A DNA stretch of 10,869 nt from Euperipatoides rowelli. Lineage: Eukaryota; Onychophora; Udeonychophora; Euonychophora; Peripatopsidae. The position numbers were made by a program, and so were the translations under genes. Of the stretch, positions 7,186 through 10,869 are shown piece by piece. The notes under the pieces are model-generated. The model was not told the DNA's origin and did no database searches. It saw only the letters and a program-made list of their open reading frames with translations. The stretch is taken from the NCBI GenBank assembly GCA_003024985.2, contig PXIH01S0063946.1. One strand, 5' to 3'. Position 1 is the first letter of the stretch, and every line of letters starts with the position of its first letter.

Positions 7186-8290
7186 ATGTTACAATGATGT
7201 TTGTTACTCCTCAACCACTCATCCTAGCACAATGATTTACTTGAAAGCCCAGCTAAAACAGATACGACCGATGCTTTTTGGGACTCCCTATGACCTTTCC
7301 TGCACTGGGGATGAATTTTTGAAAATTTAGGGTCAAAAATGATTTAAAATTTACTGGACAACTGGATAGCAAACTTTGAAGCTCCCAAAATTCCAGAAAC
7401 AGACGGATACATTTTTTAAACTTATTTGTAGCCACTGAATGACTTCTTTCGCTAGTATTCTATAAAGGCCTATAGATTCATATTTTTTTCTTTGTTTTGA
7501 ATAATTGATACTTTATAGTTACACTGTACATGTGTGTATATTATACTCCTGTAACCTGTGTATATTATACTGTAGGAGAGGGAGGGCCACCATGAGGCAT
7601 GGGTCACAGTTAGCTCAGTTTTGCTATCTAATTTGGAAATTGAACCAAAGTTCTTTTAAATGGCAATTACTAGAACTGCTTAGTAGTGCTTACCCACAAT
7701 CCTATTTGCAAATGGCTGTCCGTTCTTAGATGTGTTATTAAATAATTTAAGATTTTAGTTGTTGAAAGTAGTTTAAACGAATATTATTATTATTGACCAC
7801 CTTTATTGTTAATCATTCTGTTAGAATTAATTGAAGTTATATATTTAGTAGTAATTTAAAAAAAAAAAAAAAACTTGCTAAAAATCATGGAGGTAAGCCT
7901 ACTAGTAAAATGCATTGGAATATTTTTTTTTTTTTTTTTTTTTAAAATAGTATTTCCTGATGTCAGATCTAATGTGTAGAAATCAATTGATTCTTTGGCC
8001 ATAGAAATTCACAATAATTGACAAACATTTAACAATTAAAATTGCATACTGTGATTTCTTATCCTTGATCTTTTTATACACCTACTGTATTTCCTCCCTT
8101 TCCATAACTACCCCCTCCCTCATAGGATTTATTTAATAAATTATTTTAATAAATTATAAAAGTGACCAATTTAAATGAATTTCTTAAAATTACGTTTTAT
8201 TAAAGCATTGAAAAATAATTTCATATTAATCCCCACCCCCCACCCAAAAAAATTATTAGAGCCAATTTCATTTGACACCTTAAAAATGAG
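7186..8290. other. AT-rich intergenic spacer with simple-sequence runs
   Basis: No supported gene. It contains a 15-bp direct repeat, TGTGTATATTATACT, at 7533-7547 and 7557-7571. There is an A16 run at 7858-7873 facing a T21 run at 7923-7943, a paired TTAATAAATTA at 8133-8143 and 8146-8156, and a C-rich tract near 8231-8244. The small open frame at 7505-7729 has no recognisable domain and partly consists of the direct repeat, so I do not call it a gene. Confidence 0.6.
7858..7943. repeat. Facing A16 and T21 homopolymer runs
   Basis: A run of 16 A residues (7858-7873) is followed, after 49 bases, by a run of 21 T residues (7923-7943). Together they could pair as a hairpin. They may be the tails of two small insertions in opposite orientation, but no target-site duplications were seen. 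Confidence 0.6.
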
Positions 8291-8296
8291 CGTGTA

Positions 8297-8584
8297 GTGT
8301 GTGTGTGTGATAAGGAAAGCTCTGCCCTAGACAAGATACATTTCTCTTTTCTGAAAAATTGGGTGCTTCAGTGTTGTACTGGCTTAAAAAGGCCCCCATT
8401 GTCACAGATTAAAACACTCCCCATTCCCCCAGTGGAAAGTGGATTTTTTTGTGGCGAATGGTGTCGTGTATGGCGGAGGTTGCTAGTACAGTTTTGCCTG
8501 AATGTTATCAGTTGGGGGGGGGGGGGTGCTGTAAGCCCCACAACTAGGTCCAGGGTCGGGTCTCTGGAAGCTGTTAGTTTTTAA
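8297..8584. other. GC-enriched block with G13 run, possible unidentified repeat
   Basis: A TG microsatellite (about 8296-8309) is followed by sequence whose GC content is clearly above its flanks, especially 8383-8580. It includes a 13-base G run (8514-8526). A 95-codon frame spans it, but the product has no recognisable domain, contains a poly-Gly stretch from the G run and reads like translated repeat. It could be the worn copy of a transposable element; I could not identify terminal repeats. Confidence 0.4.
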
Positions 8585-8600
8585 GGTTTTTAAATGTTAC

Positions 8601-9430
8601 TTAAGATGAGCTCTGCTAATACTTAAAAATACTGCAATTTAAAATAACATACAAAAAGTTCTATTCATTAAAAAAATATTATTTTCCTATTTTTATAATA
8701 ATGAAATTATTCATTTTTATTTTATAGGTTTGTTTTTCATTTGCTGTATTTTATTTCACCTCTTTCAATACAATGCATATAGTTTATGGACTTTGAAACA
8801 CTGTTTTACAAAATGTAAATGATTTTGCAATTTTTAATGTTTGACTGCTTGTACAAAAAAGTTTTATCTTTACAAATGTAGGTATAAATTTATAATTTTG
8901 AAAATAATTTGACTATAAAATCTTGACAGGAAATAAATAATTTAAAGACTGGTTTTGAACCATTTTTATTATCATTACGGGAATAATAGCTTGCTGTATA
9001 CTAATATAAAATGTACTACAGGGTAATTAGCATTATCACACATCCTATCTAATCTTTATTCTCATTTAAATGACAAACTTATTTTTGCAGTGTGAATGTA
9101 AAAGAAAATCCAGAAGTTGGGAGAAAAGTCAAAGATAGATTACTTTTGAATTGTATGCAGTCTCCAAATAAGAACACTAAAAAAAATTGTGGGTGGGAGA
9201 GAGCTTTAGGCCACCAATCTTGGCTGGCCAACACTAAATTTTGAAAGGAAACGCTAAATATGTAGGCTAGATGTAGTTACCTATGTATGTAGACATAATT
9301 TAGAGTACATTATTTACTCAGAAGTCCAATTTTGTCTTTTTTTCTGAGTGTAAATTTGTGGATATTTTGTTTGCTTGATCTGAACTGACAATCTTATTCT
9401 TAGTGTCACAGTGCTCTATCACCATGGAAA
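8601..9430. other. AT-rich spacer, nothing supported
   Basis: Long AT-rich sequence with no protein-like frame. An acceptor-like TTATTTTTGCAG ends at 9091 and is followed by about 50 open codons, but no matching donor, homologue or domain was seen. Confidence 0.6.
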
Positions 9431-9434
9431 TATT

Positions 9435-9923
9435 CTACATAGTCTCTATAACATTCAACCCTTTCGTTGTATATGCTACTCCTAAACCATATCTTTGTAT
9501 GATATTTTGCAAAGACTTCTGATTAGCTATATCAATTTCCACACCATTCTGAATTTTTTTTTTGGTACATCAACACGATTCTGTGCTGCTGCTAGTACTG
9601 CTTTGTCCAGTCTAACATGATGAGCACGTGTTAGACGAACATCATTCATTTTTGCTTAAGATTTTGTTTCCCTGTTGAACCGGAGTTTCATTCTGATCAA
9701 TAATAAAGATCACATTTTTAATTTTCAAACTAGAATCAATGCTATCATGGCCATACTTTTCATTTTATAATGATAATTGCTTTAGACCATTTTTCACAAT
9801 GTTCATTAAGATCTGCTAGATAGCATAAAAAGTGGTCGAATTAGATTTTTGTATGAAGTAATTGAAGATGGATTTGCTCAAATGCGTAACTACTTGACCA
9901 CCAAGTCCATTTTTAACTAGAAC
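9435..9923 (-). pseudogene. Weak coding-like stretch on the minus strand, unidentified
   Basis: Three open stretches follow one another on the minus strand: 9923 to 9816 (about 36 codons), 9649 to 9527 (40 codons from an ATG) and, in another frame after a T10 run at 9554-9563, about 9560 to 9435 (about 40 codons). The second contains MNDVRLTRAHHVRLDKAV, with more balanced composition than the AT-rich background. Stops and frame changes separate the pieces, so if it ever coded it is decayed. I recognise no family. Chance openness in low-complexity DNA is a serious alternative. Confidence 0.22.
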
Positions 9924-10214
9924 GAATATTTGAGATCATTCCTTTCTCACAAACGTTTTGAAGCCTCATTTCAAATTCAAATTCAAATCTTATTATGTTT
10001 TAATATTGCTGTATGGTAAATTACAAGTCTTTGTTCTTTGCATGGGATCACTTCATGCTGCCACTACTGAAACAAGAACATAGCCTACCAAAGTTTCTAC
10101 AACTTGTCAAATTGTGATTTTAGTTTTTAGCAACAGTTCACAGATATATCAATGTAATTTTTGACATCCATCCATTTTTGGACTTAAATTTTCATCTCTA
10201 TCTGTATTCTATCT

Positions 10215-10218
10215 TTAA
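10215..10218. repeat. TTAA target duplication, left
   Basis: Directly abuts the CCC of the left inverted repeat and matches the TTAA at 10449-10452. Confidence 0.75.
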
Positions 10219-10448
10219 CCCTTTCCACTCCAAATTAAAATTGCATTGATTGCATTCTTTTAAATCCCCTGATTTTAATTTTAGTTTCTTTTAAAAATCA
10301 TTTGGTATGATTAAAAACAAATAAATTTTAGTTCTTTTAAACATAAATTTTATCAATTAGAAGCGTTTTTGAGGCTAACAGTGATTGTTCAATTGCCAAT
10401 TTGTAAAAAGGAAATGTCTAACTATATTTGACAGTGGAATGGAAAGGG
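10219..10448. mobile_element. piggyBac-type MITE with TTAA flanks
   Basis: A 230-bp element is bounded by 14-bp terminal inverted repeats with one mismatch: CCCTTTCCACTCCA at 10219-10232, and at 10435-10448 the complement of CCCTTTCCATTCCA. TTAA lies immediately outside each end (10215-10218 and 10449-10452). TTAA target duplication and ends starting CCC are the signature of the piggyBac superfamily. The interior is AT-rich and non-coding, so it would be a non-autonomous element moved by a transposase elsewhere in the genome. Matching CT and AG lie outside the TTAA, so an alternative boundary two bases further out cannot be fully excluded. Confidence 0.82.
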
Positions 10449-10452
10449 TTAA
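10449..10452. repeat. TTAA target duplication, right
   Basis: Directly abuts the GGG of the right inverted repeat and matches the TTAA at 10215-10218. Confidence 0.75.
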
Positions 10453-10578
10453 AGAATAAACGAAATAACTTTAGTTCATTTTTAAAAATAAATTTCCTAA
10501 TGGAAATCTGCCTTTTATTTACAATATATAGGAACAAAGATTACATTCTTCTAATTTAACTCGATTCATATACAGTAC

Positions 10579-10688
10579 GTAGCCCTTCACAGGGCTCAAA
10601 TTTCATGGTAGCCCGGTAGCCCATATATACCAAAAAAAAAAATTGGGGCTACCATATTATGAACAATAGTAGCCTGGATTGGCTACTA
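10579..10688. repeat. Cluster of hairpins built on a GGTAGCC motif
   Basis: Three stems occur within 110 bases. AGCCCT/AGGGCT is at 10581-10586 and 10591-10596 (4-base loop). ATGGTAGCCC/GGGCTACCAT is at 10605-10614 and 10646-10655, with a second GGTAGCCC at 10615-10622 and an A run in the loop. TAGTAGCC/GGCTACTA is at 10667-10674 and 10681-10688 (6-base loop). All stems are perfect and share GTAGCC or a close variant. It is probably part of a dispersed repeat or transposon end; the family is unknown to me. Confidence 0.7.
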
Positions 10689-10816
10689 AAATTAGTTTAT
10701 TTTTAAAAAAAAAATTGCTTTTTGAAATTAACGATAAATTATTTAGCAATAAAAACCCCACCAGTTCAAACCCTCCAAAATAAATAAAAAAAATTAAAAA
10801 TATAGTCTCGGGCAAA

Positions 10817-10869
10817 ATGGCCGATGACAATTTTATCTTAAAGAGTTATTTAGAAAATAACTGTTCATC
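10817..10869 (+). CDS. Possible gene start running off the window (partial)
   Basis: An ATG at 10817-10819 sits in GGCAAAATGG, with A at -3 and G at +4, an excellent animal start context. It opens 17 codons, MADDNFILKSYLENNCS, with no stop before the window edge. The peptide looks like an ordinary acidic, soluble N-terminus and the local base composition is less AT-skewed than just upstream. CAAAATGGCCG also resembles a YY1 site, which in animals often overlaps start codons near promoters. The frame is too short to identify, and chance is possible; the nearby hairpin repeat raises the alternative of a transposon reading frame. Confidence 0.4.
   Translation, partial: MADDNFILKSYLENNCS

Noticed and set aside
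7505-7729. 74-codon open frame on the plus strand
   Set aside because: Starts inside a direct repeat, has no recognisable domain and lies in AT-rich spacer.
8297-8584. 95-codon open frame on the plus strand as a small gene
   Set aside because: No domain, a TG microsatellite at the start and a poly-Gly stretch made by a G homopolymer; better explained as repeat sequence.
9080-9245. Possible exon after an acceptor-like TTATTTTTGCAG ending at 9091
   Set aside because: About 50 codons are open in one frame, but no donor site or homologue is visible, and joining to the 5803 donor would give an immediate stop.
9452-9470. CAACCCTTTCGTTGT as another piggyBac-like terminus
   Set aside because: It lacks a TTAA at the proper place and has no matching inverted partner in the window.
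1-10869. CRISPR array, operon or phage-type system
   Set aside because: There are no regularly spaced repeats, no clustered prokaryote-like genes and no ribosome-binding sites; all signals are those of an animal genome.

Overview
The window looks like nuclear DNA of an animal, most likely an invertebrate. It is strongly AT-rich, and its only convincing gene is a multi-finger C2H2 zinc-finger protein preceded by a textbook 3' splice site. The rest is intergenic or intronic sequence filled with decayed and short mobile elements. Nothing suggests a prokaryote, plasmid or phage. I cannot name the phylum from sequence alone.

Layout. 1-520 holds a family of short degenerate motifs on both strands and probably the edge of a repeat. 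521-1680 is AT-rich with no gene I can support. 1755-1840 is an isolated GC-rich palindromic block. About 1890-3160 is a heavily broken Ty3/Gypsy retroelement pol remnant (reverse transcriptase, then RNase H), with stops, several frame changes and a substituted catalytic motif. 3606-3634 is a branch point, polypyrimidine tract and AG acceptor. 3637-5880 is an uninterrupted 747-residue coding exon for a protein of the ZNF532/ZNF592/ZNF687 family. 5881 to about 6760 is its likely 3' UTR, ending at an AATAAA. 6857-7170 is a tRNA-derived SINE with box A, box B, a poly(A) tail and a perfect 15-bp target-site duplication. 7186-10210 is mostly AT-rich spacer with homopolymer runs, a GC-rich block (8383-8580) and a weak coding-like stretch on the minus strand (9435-9923). 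10219-10448 is a 230-bp MITE with near-perfect terminal inverted repeats flanked by TTAA, as in piggyBac elements. 10579-10688 is a cluster of hairpins built on one GGTAGCC motif. At 10817 an ATG in an excellent start context opens a reading frame that runs off the window end.

Functionally the window is one transcription-regulator gene plus its transposon-littered flanks. In vertebrates the ZNF592-family proteins work with ZMYND8 as chromatin-associated co-regulators; here the whole coding sequence appears to lie in one exon, with at least one untranslated exon further upstream. The retroelement remnant lies in the 5' intron or upstream of the gene, and the SINE lies just past the likely polyadenylation site. 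I see no undescribed multi-gene system. The points most worth a second look are the architecture of the zinc-finger gene, the two precisely bounded short elements, the hairpin cluster, and the possible gene start at the right edge.
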